From Bacteroidia bacterium (GTDB lineage: Bacteria; Bacteroidota; Bacteroidia; Palsa-965), in contig JAKLJE010000002.1 in assembly GCA_023151315.1 (NCBI GenBank), positions 124,001 through 188,000 of the forward strand: a stretch of 64,000 bases of DNA, given 5' to 3'. Positions 9,234 to 17,747 of the stretch are shown here, one piece after another (position 1 is the stretch's first letter; the number at the start of each line of letters is the position of its first letter). The translations under genes and the position numbers were made by a program. Under the pieces are notes generated by a model, which searched no databases, was not told the DNA's origin, and was given only the letters and a program-made list of their open reading frames with translations.

Positions 9234-9809
9234 ATGAGTAATCCACACAGCAAACGAATCGACGCGGCATACTCCAAATTCACCGGAGAGATTGCTGATA
9301 TTCTTCATGATCTGCGAAATCTTATTAATACTTCCGAAACCGGTCTGCAGGAAACCTGGAAATGGGGACCGGGATTTGAGAAAGACGGAACGTTGCTGAT
9401 AGGATTATGGGGTTTCAAGAAGCATGTTTCGCTTGTGTTTTATCGAGGCGCAGAAATGTCGGACAAGCATAAATTATTCAACGATGGCTTTGATAACGTA
9501 CACAATCGCATGATTAAGTTTACTTCGCTGAGTGAACTGAATGTGAAAAAGGTGCTCGATTATGTAAAGGAAAGTGTGAAAGTTGCAGGGAAGCCGTTGC
9601 CGAAAGTAGAGCGCAAATTCGTTGTGCCTGCAGAGCTGGAAAATCAATTCAAGAAGCAGAAGCGCGCCTTCACTTTTTTCGAAACATTGTCTGCGGCCTG
9701 CAAACGGGAATACTGCAATTATGTTAGTGAAGCGAAACAAGAAGCGACACGCACGCGACGCGCAGAGAAAGTAATTGAAGCGTTGAAAGAGAAGAAGAAG
9801 TCTTTGTAA
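9234..9809 (+). CDS. DUF1801 / YdeI-like protein
   Basis: A 191-residue cytoplasmic protein with two recognisable parts. An N-terminal DUF1801-like domain (ETWKWGPGFEKDGTLLIGLW, about residues 40-60) is followed by a C-terminal helical stretch of the YdeI/OmpD-associated type (FFETLSAACKREYCNYVSEA, about 143-162, then TRTRRAEKVIEALKEKKK). Proteins of this kind are widespread but functionally unassigned. It starts 5 nt after the acyl-CoA dehydrogenase stop, so it is probably the last gene of that transcript. Its stop codon abuts the stop of the opposite-strand lipoprotein gene with no base between. Confidence 0.8.
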   Translation: MSNPHSKRIDAAYSKFTGEIADILHDLRNLINTSETGLQETWKWGPGFEKDGTLLIGLWGFKKHVSLVFYRGAEMSDKHKLFNDGFDNVHNRMIKFTSLSELNVKKVLDYVKESVKVAGKPLPKVERKFVVPAELENQFKKQKRAFTFFETLSAACKREYCNYVSEAKQEATRTRRAEKVIEALKEKKKSL

Positions 9810-10448
9810 TCAGGCTTCACAAGGTTTTCTCAAATCGAGAAAAGTGAGATACCACGTTCCGCCTATTTCTGTAAAGTAGAACGTCATATTCATTTCGGTA
9901 TTTACTACAGCGCGTGTAATGCCGGCAGCGAGTTCTGTAACATTCTTATTATCGGTATCGCTCAGTCCTGCGTATTCCCAGATCTTCGATTCGCGCAGTT
10001 TGTTCTGCTCTGTCGTATAGCATCCGGTAATCGACCAGCCTGAAGGCATGTCGCAGTTTTTTTCAGGCCATCCGCTTGATTTCGGTGTGCAAACCATTTT
10101 TTCTCTGTCCATAGGAACGAGAGAATCGCCTTTGGAATTTTTTATTCCGGCTATATCCTTCACGTTGACCATTTGAGGCAGTGCTCCATTCGAATTGATG
10201 ATCCACAAACCATGCTCTTTGTTAATGAAAACATTGAATCGAGGAGCATCAGTAACAGCAGAAGCCACAAAGGTGCTGTAGATCCATTCGAACTGAGCGG
10301 GATCAGTAGAAGGAGGAAGATCTTCGGCAAGTTGTTTCTTTAACGAATCTTTTGCAGACAAAGAATCCTGATTATTGCTGTTGCGCGAATCGCTTCCGCC
10401 ACACGCGTAAAGTGAAAGCACTATGAGCATTGCAAGCGTTGTTCTCAT
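9810..10448 (-). CDS. Lipoprotein of unknown function
   Basis: A 212-residue predicted lipoprotein: a short hydrophobic N terminus ends in the lipobox LSLYAC at about residue 16, followed by a Ser/Asn-rich linker. The mature domain has four cysteines, two in MVCTPKSSGWPEKNCDM, and a segment near the end resembling a small beta-rich envelope domain (MTFYFTEIGGTWYLTFLDL). I do not recognise the family. It sits 7 nt downstream of the MFS transporter gene on the same strand, so the two are likely co-transcribed and may share a process. Confidence 0.75.
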   Translation of the reverse strand: MRTTLAMLIVLSLYACGGSDSRNSNNQDSLSAKDSLKKQLAEDLPPSTDPAQFEWIYSTFVASAVTDAPRFNVFINKEHGLWIINSNGALPQMVNVKDIAGIKNSKGDSLVPMDREKMVCTPKSSGWPEKNCDMPSGWSITGCYTTEQNKLRESKIWEYAGLSDTDNKNVTELAAGITRAVVNTEMNMTFYFTEIGGTWYLTFLDLRKPCEA

Positions 10449-10455
10449 TGCAGCG

Positions 10456-11694
10456 TTATTTTGAATCTCCCGGGCGATTCGTGAATACTGAAAGATAGAA
10501 AATCGCAGCGATAGTTAAGGCAGCTGTAGCCGCAAACATGACCCATGCCCCTGCGAATGACCAAATAAGTCCACCAATTAAGCTTGCCAGCAACAAAGAA
10601 ATACTGCTTCCGCCCGCAAAAAATCCGAGTGCGGCACCTTTGTCTTCTTTCGGAACTATAAGGCTGATCCAGGTTTTACTGATTCCATCATTCACAGCGC
10701 CGAATATACCGTAGAGTATCATCAGCACAACTGCAAGAATCTGCTGGTCATTTCCCGTGTGAGAAGTAAGCCATGCAAATCCGGCATATGTAACTGCATA
10801 AAAGAGGAGTCCGATAATGAAAGTAGTTTTCGGATTGAATTTGTCAGAAATGATTCCCGCTGGAAACGCGAACAAAGCGTAAACGAAGTTGTAGAAAATA
10901 TAGTAGATGATTACCGATTCGTCGGCAGTGAAGTGATGTCCGAAGTACGTTGCTCCGGTTGCCTCATGAATGGTTCTTAATGCCATAAGAAGAAACAAGT
11001 CGGAGCTGTTGCACAAACCAAAAAGTAAAAGTCCGCTGATGGTTTTTCTGAATTCTTTTGATCCTTCACTCCAATAACTGAACATATTTTTCAGGCCGGG
11101 AGTTCCGTGACCGTTAGGAGGAGTTTTCTTCTCTTTCAAAAACAGCAGCACAAGCAACGAGAGTGCAGCAGGAATCAAGGCGAGATAGAATATTTCTTTG
11201 ATGTTTGTACCGCGGTGCGTCATCATCCACCACAAAGCCAGTGAAGGACCTATGAACGCGCCAATCGTATCCATCGCTCTGTGAAAACCAAAAACTTTAC
11301 CTCTGTGTTCTGAAGGAGAATTTAAAGAAAGCATGGCATCCCGCGCACCTGTTCGTACGCCTTTGCCAAGTCGGTCTGTTGAGCGCATGAATACAGCCCA
11401 GAAAATATTCGGAAACAAAACAATCAGTGGTTTTGCCAAAGAGCTGAGTATATATCCGAAACGAATAAACGGCAGGCGCTCTCCGCGCATGTCAGACCAT
11501 TTTCCGAACCATCCTTTCGATAAACCGGCAGCCGCTTCTGCAATTCCTTCAATCACGCCGATCCACATGGCTCCGAATCCGATTCCGGCAAGATAAATAG
11601 GTAGAACCGGATAAAGCAATTCACTGGCTGCATCATTCAGAAGGCTCACCAGAGAAATGATAAATACGGTTTTGGTCAGCCACTTCTTCTGCAT
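10456..11694 (-). CDS. MFS transporter
   Basis: A 412-residue polytopic membrane protein with about twelve hydrophobic segments. The first half carries MFS loop signatures: GVIEGIAEAAAGLSKGWFGKWSD corresponds to the helix 2-3 loop region and DRLGKGVRTGARDAML to the helix 4-5 region. The central cytoplasmic loop (about residues 190-220) is charged. The substrate cannot be told from sequence. Closest in style are MFS proteins of Bacteroidota annotated only as transporters. ATG start at 11694; it precedes the lipoprotein gene by 7 nt. Confidence 0.88.
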   Translation of the reverse strand: MQKKWLTKTVFIISLVSLLNDAASELLYPVLPIYLAGIGFGAMWIGVIEGIAEAAAGLSKGWFGKWSDMRGERLPFIRFGYILSSLAKPLIVLFPNIFWAVFMRSTDRLGKGVRTGARDAMLSLNSPSEHRGKVFGFHRAMDTIGAFIGPSLALWWMMTHRGTNIKEIFYLALIPAALSLLVLLFLKEKKTPPNGHGTPGLKNMFSYWSEGSKEFRKTISGLLLFGLCNSSDLFLLMALRTIHEATGATYFGHHFTADESVIIYYIFYNFVYALFAFPAGIISDKFNPKTTFIIGLLFYAVTYAGFAWLTSHTGNDQQILAVVLMILYGIFGAVNDGISKTWISLIVPKEDKGAALGFFAGGSSISLLLASLIGGLIWSFAGAWVMFAATAALTIAAIFYLSVFTNRPGDSK

Positions 11695-11829
11695 GCTGTA
11701 AAGATAACGACAAGGAGTAACACTGCGAATTTGATTAAAAAGAGAGTTTGGTGTCTCGATTAGCGCACTTTCCCGGCTAAACAGTATTTTGGCATTATAA
11801 TTGAATCAAGTAATGTAAAGACATTCACT

Positions 11830-12039
11830 ATGAAAAAGATCATCGCCATTTTCGCAGTTTTCGCACTGATGTGCGGATCCGTTATAGCACAGAACGCTCC
11901 TAAAGGCGGTAATGCTTCCAAGACAAAAAATGCTGTAAAGGCAAAAACGATGGGCAAACCACGTGTTCCAAAGAAAGCAGCAGCTGTAACGCCGGGTAGT
12001 AAGCCGGCAGCGAAACCAACTCTGAAAACAACAAAATAG
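11830..12039 (+). CDS. Tiny, very basic secreted protein (69 aa)
   Basis: A Sec signal peptide (about residues 1-20, ending GSVIA) is followed by a 49-residue mature part with 12 Lys, one Arg, many Ala/Pro/Thr and no acidic residue. That composition suggests a disordered polycation able to bind nucleic acid or anionic polysaccharide outside the inner membrane; this is inference. A TATTTTG box lies at 11785-11791, 38 nt before the ATG, and a clean terminator follows (12061-12087), so it looks like a free-standing expressed gene. No family recognised. Confidence 0.65.
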   Translation: MKKIIAIFAVFALMCGSVIAQNAPKGGNASKTKNAVKAKTMGKPRVPKKAAAVTPGSKPAAKPTLKTTK

Positions 12040-12060
12040 TTCTTGATTTACAAGAGAGTG

Positions 12061-12087
12061 AAGTCCGTGCAACACACGGACTTTTTT
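12061..12087 (+). terminator. Rho-independent terminator of the small basic protein gene
   Basis: AAGTCCGTG / CACGGACTT forms a perfect 9-bp stem with a 5-nt loop, followed by six T on the plus strand. There is no T run for minus-strand transcripts. It begins 21 nt after the stop at 12039, and its T tract touches the stop codon of the opposing radical SAM gene. Confidence 0.85.
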
Positions 12088-13459
12088 ATTTGGTCAAACG
12101 CATTCCGATTTCACCGCGTATATATGCGAGAAGGAATCGCAGTCTTTGTGTCAGCGACACGTTGCGTTTGATTTTCCAGTTAACCTTATTTACAACAAAC
12201 CGGATGGCGTAATCGTAATATTTTCTAGGATACGTTCTTCTGAAGTCTATGTCGCGATCATTACTGGTTTCCCATTCCCCAACATAGGTAAAATCATTCC
12301 GTGTTTCTTCGAACAATTCAGTTCCCCGAATAGGGTAGGCGAGAGTGATTGTGAAATGATGCGGATTTGATTCAATAAGATGATTTACCGTTTCGTGAAT
12401 ATCTTCCTCTGTTTCACCCGGATATCCAAGCATGATGAAAGTACCGGCTTCCATTCCCAGCTCGCGCGTGCGTCGTATCATTTCACGAACTTTCTTCACA
12501 TCCACACGACGATCCATTGCGTCGATGATTTTCTGCGAACCGCTTTCTGCTCCGATCCAGATACGAAAACAACCGGAAGCTGCAAGGAGCGAAAGCATTT
12601 CTTCGTTGAGTCGATCGGCACGGGAAATAATTTCGTATCGTATTTTAATTTTACGATCCGCAATTACAGAAGCGAATTCACGCATCCATTTAGGATTGAT
12701 TGTGAAGACGTCATCAACGAACCAGATGGAATCGAAAGAGTAATTCTTCTGTAACCACTCAATTTCATCTGCAACCAGCGAAGGACTTCTTCTGCGGTAC
12801 GACATTCCGTAAACGGCCCGACTGCACCATTTGCATGTATACGGACATCCTCGCATGGTACTTACAGAAACGGAACTTTCTCCATGAGCAGATTTCCATG
12901 TGTCGAAATACTTCTGAAGATTTACTTTCTTTCTGTTCGGGAACGGAAGTGCGTCTATGTCTTTCAGTAATTCGCGTTCGTCATTGATGACGATAGTATC
13001 ATTCTTCTTCCACTGAATTCCTTTGATACTTTCAAAAGACGCTGAGTTACGAATCGCACTGCACAACTCGAACATTGTTTCTTCTCCTTCACCGATTACA
13101 ATGAAATCTGCACCGCAATTCAGCAAAGGTTCTGCATGCTGACGCACTTCAGGTCCGCCGAGAATTATCTTCGATTTGGAAAGTGCCGATGTACTTCTTA
13201 TGAACTTAATAATGCGGATTACGTTGATCCGCGTCATCAGGTTGGTATAAATTGCGATTACGTCAGGTTGGTTGACTCTCAGATGTTCGCACAGCTCATT
13301 GAACGATGAGAATGTGGAGTCGAAAACATCATTTTCAAATCCATGTTTTTCAAGATATGCGGAAATACTCAGAATGCCCAGCGGTACATAAGGCTTCATT
13401 ATAGCCTTTTCCTTGGGATCTTCATTGAGAAAGTAGCCGTGTGTGAGCAGAAGTTTCAC
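12086..13459 (-). CDS. Cobalamin-binding radical SAM protein (copy 2 of the operon)
   Basis: A 457-residue class B-type radical SAM enzyme. The N-terminal Rossmann-like cobalamin-binding domain (residues 1-150) begins KLLLTHGYF and includes PYVPLGILSISAYLEKHG. The radical SAM core follows, with the iron-sulfur motif RGCPYTCKWC (CxxxCxxC, about residue 204), and later GAESGSQKIIDAMDRR and the GYPGETEEDI loop. Such enzymes often methylate unactivated carbon or rearrange substrates. The start is a GTG. It is clearly paralogous to the gene at 14313-15776, with matching start, WKSAHGE and YGFDxIWFxDDxF segments. It is the last gene of the operon; substrate unknown. Confidence 0.9.
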   Translation of the reverse strand: MKLLLTHGYFLNEDPKEKAIMKPYVPLGILSISAYLEKHGFENDVFDSTFSSFNELCEHLRVNQPDVIAIYTNLMTRINVIRIIKFIRSTSALSKSKIILGGPEVRQHAEPLLNCGADFIVIGEGEETMFELCSAIRNSASFESIKGIQWKKNDTIVINDERELLKDIDALPFPNRKKVNLQKYFDTWKSAHGESSVSVSTMRGCPYTCKWCSRAVYGMSYRRRSPSLVADEIEWLQKNYSFDSIWFVDDVFTINPKWMREFASVIADRKIKIRYEIISRADRLNEEMLSLLAASGCFRIWIGAESGSQKIIDAMDRRVDVKKVREMIRRTRELGMEAGTFIMLGYPGETEEDIHETVNHLIESNPHHFTITLAYPIRGTELFEETRNDFTYVGEWETSNDRDIDFRRTYPRKYYDYAIRFVVNKVNWKIKRNVSLTQRLRFLLAYIRGEIGMRLTK

Positions 13460-13525
13460 TTCGTGAAGATAAGAAGGAACGTGATGGAAACGCAGAACAA
13501 ACCGAAGATCAACAGGTATGTTTAC

Positions 13526-14323
13526 TTATTTGCGTACAAGATCAATCAGAAAGTGATCAGCTTTTCTTGCGAATGCTGACAGATTACCCAGCGAATTTTC
13601 GAGTGCGTTGAGAGCCCGCAGTAATATCGGTTTACGCTCAAAATACGGATTAAGGTAGCTTGGCGGAATCATCCAGCCTACAGCTTTCTTTTTACGTACG
13701 GAGAAAACGTGCTGCATCAGCGCAGCGAATTTATCCGGACTGTAGTACCACGTGGTGAAGGTTTCATTTTCAATTACGGTTGGAATTCCGTTTTTCTCTT
13801 TACGCCGCATCGCTTTACTGCGATCTCCTTTACGTTTGAAGTACATGGTTTCCAATGTACAGTCGTCACTCATTACCACAGCAACAAATCTTCCGTTCGG
13901 ACGAAGAAGTACATATAGATTTTCTGCAAGCAGACGTAAGTGTTTTTCATCAATGCAATTCAATCCTCCGAAATCTGAAAGAACGAGATCAAATGATCCC
14001 GGAGCGAATTTGTTTCCCACGTCTTCAAAGCTGCAAACTTCGAATTGTATGTTTTGCTTCGCGCGTGCCGCTTTTTCAGATGCAACAGAAATCATCTCCG
14101 CAGAAAGATCCGTTGCAACAACTCTGAATCCGTGTCGTGAAAGCCATATGGCATCTTCTCCCGTTCCGCAATTGAGTTCCAGAACGCGAGGAAATTCTGA
14201 AGAAGAAAAATTTGCCCGCAGATAATTCCAAACGCGATTGCGTTGCAATCTTCCCACAGCAGTATCGGTGAATTCAGCATCGTAATTAACCGCTGCTTTA
14301 TCGAAGGCCTTTTCAGTTGCCAT
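13526..14323 (-). CDS. Class I SAM-dependent methyltransferase
   Basis: A 265-residue methyltransferase with motif I VLELNCGTGEDAIWLSRHG (about residue 44) and the acidic loop VVATDLSAEMI that binds the SAM ribose. A later VLSDFGGLNC motif replaces the usual post-III region. The C-terminal 100 residues are basic and lack a known domain. The ATG overlaps the 3' end of the upstream radical SAM gene by 11 nt, indicating translational coupling. Together with two cobalamin radical SAM enzymes it probably modifies a shared small molecule; the acceptor is unknown. Confidence 0.88.
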   Translation of the reverse strand: MATEKAFDKAAVNYDAEFTDTAVGRLQRNRVWNYLRANFSSSEFPRVLELNCGTGEDAIWLSRHGFRVVATDLSAEMISVASEKAARAKQNIQFEVCSFEDVGNKFAPGSFDLVLSDFGGLNCIDEKHLRLLAENLYVLLRPNGRFVAVVMSDDCTLETMYFKRKGDRSKAMRRKEKNGIPTVIENETFTTWYYSPDKFAALMQHVFSVRKKKAVGWMIPPSYLNPYFERKPILLRALNALENSLGNLSAFARKADHFLIDLVRK

Positions 14324-15776
14324 ACGTCGCCAGTTGTTTCAGTTTGCGTTTCTCCATCCAAACCACCGGAAAGTAGTAGGCGAGAGAGGCAATTCGTTTC
14401 GGTTCACCTTTTCTGAGTGTTCCGGGAGCAGTAAATAGTTTTTTCAGACTTGTCAGACCTTGTTTCTTTCTGTAATTGCGATGCACGAAACGGTGTAGTT
14501 GTTTGTAGAACTCGGGCTGATATGTATTGCGGAACATGAGATGAAGATCATCGGAATCTTTCCAGTTCTGTTTCTGTTTCAACTCTTCTTTCACACGTTC
14601 GTAGAATGGAGTTCCCGGTAATGGATATGAAACTGAAATTCCTATATCATCCGGTTGACACTCATTGAGCAGTTCAATCGTCTTTTCGATATCTTCCATT
14701 GTCTCGCCTGGATAACCGAACTGCAGAAAGAAAGCTGTCTTAATGTTGTGCTTTTTGAGTAAAGCATTCGCTTTCCTGATCTGATCGATGGTTGTTCCTT
14801 TGTCCATCGCATCCAGAATTTTTTGTGAACCGCTTTCGGCTCCCATCCATACGTTATCGCATCCTGATTCAGCAAGATCTTTCACGTAGTTTTCCTGCAC
14901 AAGTAAATCGGCACGCGACTGAATTTTGTAAGCGATTTTCAGATTTCGTTTCTGTGTCTCTGAGGCAAATTCATGCACCCATCCCGGTTTGAGGCCGAAG
15001 ATGTCATCACAGAACCAGATGTAATCAAAGCCGTATTTATTCTTCAGAAACAGAAGTTCTTCAGCAACACCCGATGCAGAACGTGAATTGTACCGATTGC
15101 CGTAAATGGGTTTAGCACACCAGTTGCATTTGAAAGGACAACCGCGTGTCGTGGCCATGTTGATTGTAAAGTAGCCGTTATGTGATCGCCAGATGTCCTG
15201 ATATTTTTTCATGTCAATCAGATCCCATGCGGCACGTGGCAGCTGATCGAGATCTTTCATTACTTCACGAGGTGGCGACTGTTTGATTCCTTCTTTGGTT
15301 CCGAAGTAAATTCCTTTGACAGTTTCGAATTGCTGAACACCATTACTGATTCCATTTACGATTTCCAACAATGTCATTTCCGCTTCACCGCGAATCACTA
15401 CATCAGCTCCGTGTTCAATGTACTTGGTGTAGTGATCTGTTGAGTCGCTGCTGCTGGTTATAACCGTACAGCCACGTTGCTTCGCGATTTCCTGCATACG
15501 GAATGCTGCTTCGCGCATATTGGTCAGGCACATTTTAGTCAGATAGTTGAAACCATCGTCATAAACAACAAAGATGTCCGGTTTAAATTGATCGAAATAC
15601 GGAATCACTTCTTCAGCTGAATGCGCGAACTGTGAATCAAACAACTCAACTTCATGGCCGGCTTCGCGCAATACAGCCGCAGCGAGTATTGTGCCTAATG
15701 GCGGATACGGCTGACCGAGATTCCATTGTTTCGGATCAAACCGCATGAAGTAAGAATGTGAGAAAAGAATTTTCAC
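14313..15776 (-). CDS. Cobalamin-binding radical SAM protein (copy 1 of the operon)
   Basis: A 487-residue enzyme with an N-terminal B12-binding domain (about 1-160, containing PYPPLGTILAAAVLREAGHE) and a radical SAM core with RGCPFKCNWC (about residue 211). GAESGSQKILDAMDKG and FGYPGETMEDI follow, then a roughly 100-residue basic C-terminal tail. Family knowledge: cobalamin radical SAM proteins of this architecture include BchE-like cyclases and C-methylases. The start codon is GTG, supported by alignment of the N terminus with its paralogue at 12086-13459. It overlaps the next gene by 11 nt and follows the nucleotidyltransferase by 34 nt. Confidence 0.9.
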   Translation of the reverse strand: MKILFSHSYFMRFDPKQWNLGQPYPPLGTILAAAVLREAGHEVELFDSQFAHSAEEVIPYFDQFKPDIFVVYDDGFNYLTKMCLTNMREAAFRMQEIAKQRGCTVITSSSDSTDHYTKYIEHGADVVIRGEAEMTLLEIVNGISNGVQQFETVKGIYFGTKEGIKQSPPREVMKDLDQLPRAAWDLIDMKKYQDIWRSHNGYFTINMATTRGCPFKCNWCAKPIYGNRYNSRSASGVAEELLFLKNKYGFDYIWFCDDIFGLKPGWVHEFASETQKRNLKIAYKIQSRADLLVQENYVKDLAESGCDNVWMGAESGSQKILDAMDKGTTIDQIRKANALLKKHNIKTAFFLQFGYPGETMEDIEKTIELLNECQPDDIGISVSYPLPGTPFYERVKEELKQKQNWKDSDDLHLMFRNTYQPEFYKQLHRFVHRNYRKKQGLTSLKKLFTAPGTLRKGEPKRIASLAYYFPVVWMEKRKLKQLATYGN

Positions 15777-15810
15777 AGTGTAAAGATCGTAAATTCATTG
15801 GGTATCAGCA

Positions 15811-16785
15811 TCAGGCTGACCATTCCATTATGCGTGCATCAATTCTGACGTTGTGCATCTTTTCGAGTTCAACTCTTCGTGCCTCCAGTTTCTTCAATAC
15901 AATGCGTTGGAATCCCTGCGGATGATGTTTGGAAACGCTGCGTCTTGTTCTGAAATCAACTTCAAATTCAGCAGGATTACGATCAGGGAATTTATTGTTC
16001 CAACGATTAAGAGTGATTCGCATGAATTTTTCATCGAGCCATTCGCCTGCTGAACCGCCCAGCATTTTTTCAATAGTTCTCTTCAGTACGCCGTTAGAAG
16101 ATGCGGGAATTGTATCGACTGAAGATTCTACATTGGGATAAAAATGGGATACCCAGTGATTTGATTCTCTGAAACGTAGGAACCAATTGCTGTCGCGCAT
16201 GGGTTTAACGAACACAATTTCCGTTGCAGTAAACAAATTGTGATCGGGTACTGTCAGATTTTCAGTATCGATGAAATAGTTCACGCAGAAATATTTCTTA
16301 GAGTTGAAGAGGAATAACTTCTTGAACACAATCAGAAATGTCCTCGCTATCCATAAACGTCCTTTTTCAGTGATGATGAAATAATCAATATCACCATCAC
16401 GATCCATTGTGCCTTTTGACAATGAACCGCTGATGCATACAGTACGTACAAATGGAAAGCCGGAAATGAATTTTGCCCACTTCAGTGCTTTATTACTGTA
16501 CAGGGCAGCACGATTGTTACGTTCTCTGCGCAGATCGATATAAGATTCAGATCCGGAGAGAAAATAGAACTCGTCTTTGTGTTGAATGAGTTTGTTAGCG
16601 ATCAGCTCCTCAATCGCGTGTGCTGCTTCTGAAAGTGAAAGTACTCTCCATTGACAATAATGTTGAATTTCATCAATCGTCAACGGATGACGAAACAAGT
16701 CGAAGTACATCAGGGTTGAAAGTACCGCATGCGCGGTTGAGCCTGACGCTATTCTCTGAACGGGTTTGTTTTCAGCTTGCGACAT
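15811..16785 (-). CDS. Nucleotidyltransferase-fold protein with N-terminal winged helix
   Basis: A 324-residue protein. Residues about 15-75 resemble a winged-helix domain (LTIDEIQHYCQW). A Pol-beta-type nucleotidyltransferase signature follows at about residue 115: SGSLSKGTMDRDGDIDYFI, i.e. GS...G with a DxD metal pair. The C-terminal half is helical, with DNWF/FRESNHWV-like aromatic segments and no known fold that I can name. Such proteins transfer a nucleotide to sugars, antibiotics or protein hydroxyls. It starts 2 nt after the stop of the upstream methyltransferase gene, so it is firmly within the six-gene run. The substrate is not predictable. Confidence 0.82.
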   Translation of the reverse strand: MSQAENKPVQRIASGSTAHAVLSTLMYFDLFRHPLTIDEIQHYCQWRVLSLSEAAHAIEELIANKLIQHKDEFYFLSGSESYIDLRRERNNRAALYSNKALKWAKFISGFPFVRTVCISGSLSKGTMDRDGDIDYFIITEKGRLWIARTFLIVFKKLFLFNSKKYFCVNYFIDTENLTVPDHNLFTATEIVFVKPMRDSNWFLRFRESNHWVSHFYPNVESSVDTIPASSNGVLKRTIEKMLGGSAGEWLDEKFMRITLNRWNNKFPDRNPAEFEVDFRTRRSVSKHHPQGFQRIVLKKLEARRVELEKMHNVRIDARIMEWSA

Positions 16786-16787
16786 CT

Positions 16788-17453
16788 TTATCGGGAAAGT
16801 GTGAAGCTAAGTATAAAGTTCTTTTCCCACCTGATCAGCTTTTCCTTTTTTACTGCCACGCCCCAACCGTTATTTGCAGCAACATCTTTGATACCCTGAA
16901 TGTCGCATTCATCTGATAAAACCATGATCAGTTCTGATGAATTGTTCATGAATGCTTTACACTGTAAAAATAGTTTGTGGAAATATTCGAGATTCTGCCC
17001 GCAGTACCAGGCGTGATCTTCAGGTGTTACAGGGTCTTTTTTGTAATAAGGCGGATTGACAATTACCAGATTGAAATTTTGCGGAGGAATATTATCCAGC
17101 AGATTTGATTCAACAACATTCACTTTTGCTGAATTGCTGATTGCATTTGTCCGGGTGTTTTCAACGGCGGCAGGATTGATATCACAGGCCGTTACATGCG
17201 CACCTTGTTTCGCACAATAAATACTGACAAGTCCGCTTCCGGAACCCACTTCCAGTATGTTTTGTCCTTCAATGCGTAATCCTGAAATATATTTCAACAG
17301 GAAAGCAGTACTGAAATAGAAACCCGGATGAAACACTTCGGGTTGTACCGTAATGCGGATATTTCCCCACTTGAATGAGCGCGGTGATTTAAGATACCAT
17401 TGCACATACGGTTTCCACGTACGATGAAGAATACCTTTTATTAATCTCCGCAT
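16788..17453 (-). CDS. SAM-dependent methyltransferase with NPPY motif
   Basis: A 221-residue methyltransferase with motif I ILEVGSGSGLVSIYCAKQGA (about residue 62), VTACDINPAAVENTR, and NPPYY (about 134). NPPY is the catalytic motif of enzymes that methylate planar nitrogen in nucleic acid bases or glutamine (HemK/PrmC, RsmC, N6-adenine families). It lacks a target-recognition domain, so it might act on a small molecule or a peptide amide. ATG at 17453 is used; a TTG one codon earlier is possible. The gene starts 8 nt after the metal-binding lipoprotein stop. Confidence 0.85.
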   Translation of the reverse strand: MRRLIKGILHRTWKPYVQWYLKSPRSFKWGNIRITVQPEVFHPGFYFSTAFLLKYISGLRIEGQNILEVGSGSGLVSIYCAKQGAHVTACDINPAAVENTRTNAISNSAKVNVVESNLLDNIPPQNFNLVIVNPPYYKKDPVTPEDHAWYCGQNLEYFHKLFLQCKAFMNNSSELIMVLSDECDIQGIKDVAANNGWGVAVKKEKLIRWEKNFILSFTLSR

Positions 17454-17461
17454 CAATCGGG

Positions 17462-17641
17462 TTATTTCACCTCTTTCAGTTCCATCTTACAAAGCGGACA
17501 TTCACCCGGCTTATCGTAAGTTTTTTCACCTTCACATTTCATCGGACACTGATAAGCTGTTTTGGTTTCTCCGGATTTGCATGAAGTGATTACTGTTGCT
17601 GAAGTAACCAGGATAAGGCAGGCAATGAATAGCTTTTTCAT
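17462..17641 (-). CDS. Small lipoprotein with heavy-metal-binding domain
   Basis: A 59-residue protein. The signal peptide ends in the lipobox VITSC (about residue 21). The mature part carries YQCPMKCEGEKTYDKPGECP and LCKMELKEV, the CPM...CPxCxM pattern of the small heavy-metal-binding domain found on efflux proteins and free-standing Bacteroidota lipoproteins. It is probably a periplasmic copper or other soft-metal chaperone. The start is ATG 17641, not the in-frame TTG 24 nt upstream, because the signal peptide begins there. It is the first gene after the -7 box at 17663-17670. Confidence 0.83.
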   Translation of the reverse strand: MKKLFIACLILVTSATVITSCKSGETKTAYQCPMKCEGEKTYDKPGECPLCKMELKEVK

Positions 17642-17662
17642 GAGGCGTGTTTTTCTTGTCCT

Positions 17663-17670
17663 CAAAGTTA
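17663..17670 (-). promoter_or_regulatory. -7 promoter box of the radical SAM operon
   Basis: TAACTTTG on the minus strand is an exact match to the Bacteroidota TAnnTTTG element and lies 21 nt before the ATG of the metal-binding lipoprotein. It predicts a short leader. All five downstream genes follow with gaps of 66 nt or less, so this may be the promoter of the whole run. No convincing -33 TTTG was found at standard spacing. Confidence 0.5.
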
Positions 17671-17747
17671 GGAAGCTAATGCGGAAATAGCCAGAATCAG
17701 AGTTGTCTTATTCTGAAAGATTTCAACGTTCACCGAGATGTAGTCAA

